Shown: positions 63,928 to 64,000 of the stretch, piece by piece | Numbering within the stretch: position 1 is the stretch's first letter | Layout of the letters: the number at the start of each line of letters is the position of its first letter | NCBI RefSeq assembly: GCF_001613545.1 | Contig: NZ_BDCO01000003.1 | Coordinates: 310,001 to 374,000 of the forward strand | Origin: Terrimicrobium sacchariphilum | GTDB taxonomy: Bacteria; Verrucomicrobiota; Verrucomicrobiia; Chthoniobacterales; Terrimicrobiaceae | Direction of reading: 5' to 3' | DNA: 64,000 nucleotides | The notes under the pieces: model-generated | Databases searched by the model: none | Seen by the model: only the letters and a program-made list of their open reading frames with translations | Told to the model about the DNA's origin: nothing | Position numbers and translations under genes: made by a program

Positions 63928-64000
63928 TCTCGCGAAAGTACATGCGCATCGGCACCATGCCACTTTCAACGAAGCCGTTTTTGCGATAAAAATCCTTCTG
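63917..64000 (-). CDS. GNAT acetyltransferase, C-terminal end (runs off right edge)
   Basis: Last 27 codons: QKDFYRKNGFVESGMVPMRM then YFRENEH and stop. 'FYRKNGF' is the common C-terminal motif of GNAT N-acetyltransferases. Its stop overlaps the larB start by 11 bp. The substrate is unknown because the rest is outside the window. Confidence 0.7.
   Translation of the reverse strand, partial: QKDFYRKNGFVESGMVPMRMYFRENEH

Overview
The window reads as a chromosomal segment of a member of the Verrucomicrobiota, probably near Chthoniobacter/Terrimicrobium (inference). Evidence: a complete four-gene 'Verru_Chthon cassette', proteins with PEP-CTERM sorting tails, an autotransporter-type beta-strand repeat protein, many glycoside hydrolases under LacI-type regulators, and a GC-rich, tightly packed housekeeping block.

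Layout. (1) 1-18.9 kb: a sugar locus that looks built for mannose-containing glycans. It holds an MFS transporter, two GH130 phosphorylase-like enzymes around a FAD oxidoreductase, two paralogous secreted SGNH hydrolases, GH3, GH38 alpha-mannosidase, a PEP-CTERM repeat protein, a secreted GH5, a small secreted protein and a LacI regulator. Seven copies of a 16-bp inverted motif (consensus near RYGCAACGASATGCGT) lie in its intergenic regions; the last sits in front of the next block. (2) 18.9-24.5 kb: the Verru_Chthon cassette in order B-C-D-A, three pilin-like proteins and one very large protein, with touching or overlapping genes. (3) 24.5-25.6 kb: small or decayed genes. (4) 25.7-38.6 kb: a second sugar locus with a LacI regulator that has an operator against its own start codon, a pseudopilin, a large clan-A-like hydrolase, a PEP-CTERM protein, an (alpha/alpha)6-like enzyme, a cytosolic GH5-like enzyme, a GPH symporter, a GH42 gene ruined by an internal deletion, an IclR regulator and a LamG-like protein.

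(5) 39.53-44.04 kb: the most interesting part, a 4,485-bp element integrated in the 3' end of tRNA-Val(GAC) and flanked by 28-bp direct repeats. It carries a HUH replication initiator, a tyrosine integrase, an excisionase-like protein and two unknown proteins. Its attachment core lies inside the integrase reading frame, so integration cuts off the integrase tail, which lies intact and in frame at the other end. Excision would restore a full-length integrase and also place orf89 and rep directly behind it in one operon. Paired TGCCACA sites on both sides and AGTCC repeats at exact 10-bp spacing mark the integrase arm region.

(6) 44.4-64 kb: housekeeping genes. These are a Bcp peroxiredoxin, a DUF697-like protein, Nnr, an overlapping STAS / SpoIIE-phosphatase / GrpE / DnaJ cluster, GmhA, prepilin peptidase (likely processing the pseudopilins above), an MsbA-like exporter, prfB with its programmed +1 frameshift, RimO, a RodZ-like protein, FtsK, a class I mannose-6-phosphate isomerase (entry of mannose into glycolysis), LarB, and the end of a GNAT acetyltransferase. 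All assignments rest on reading motifs; no database search was possible.
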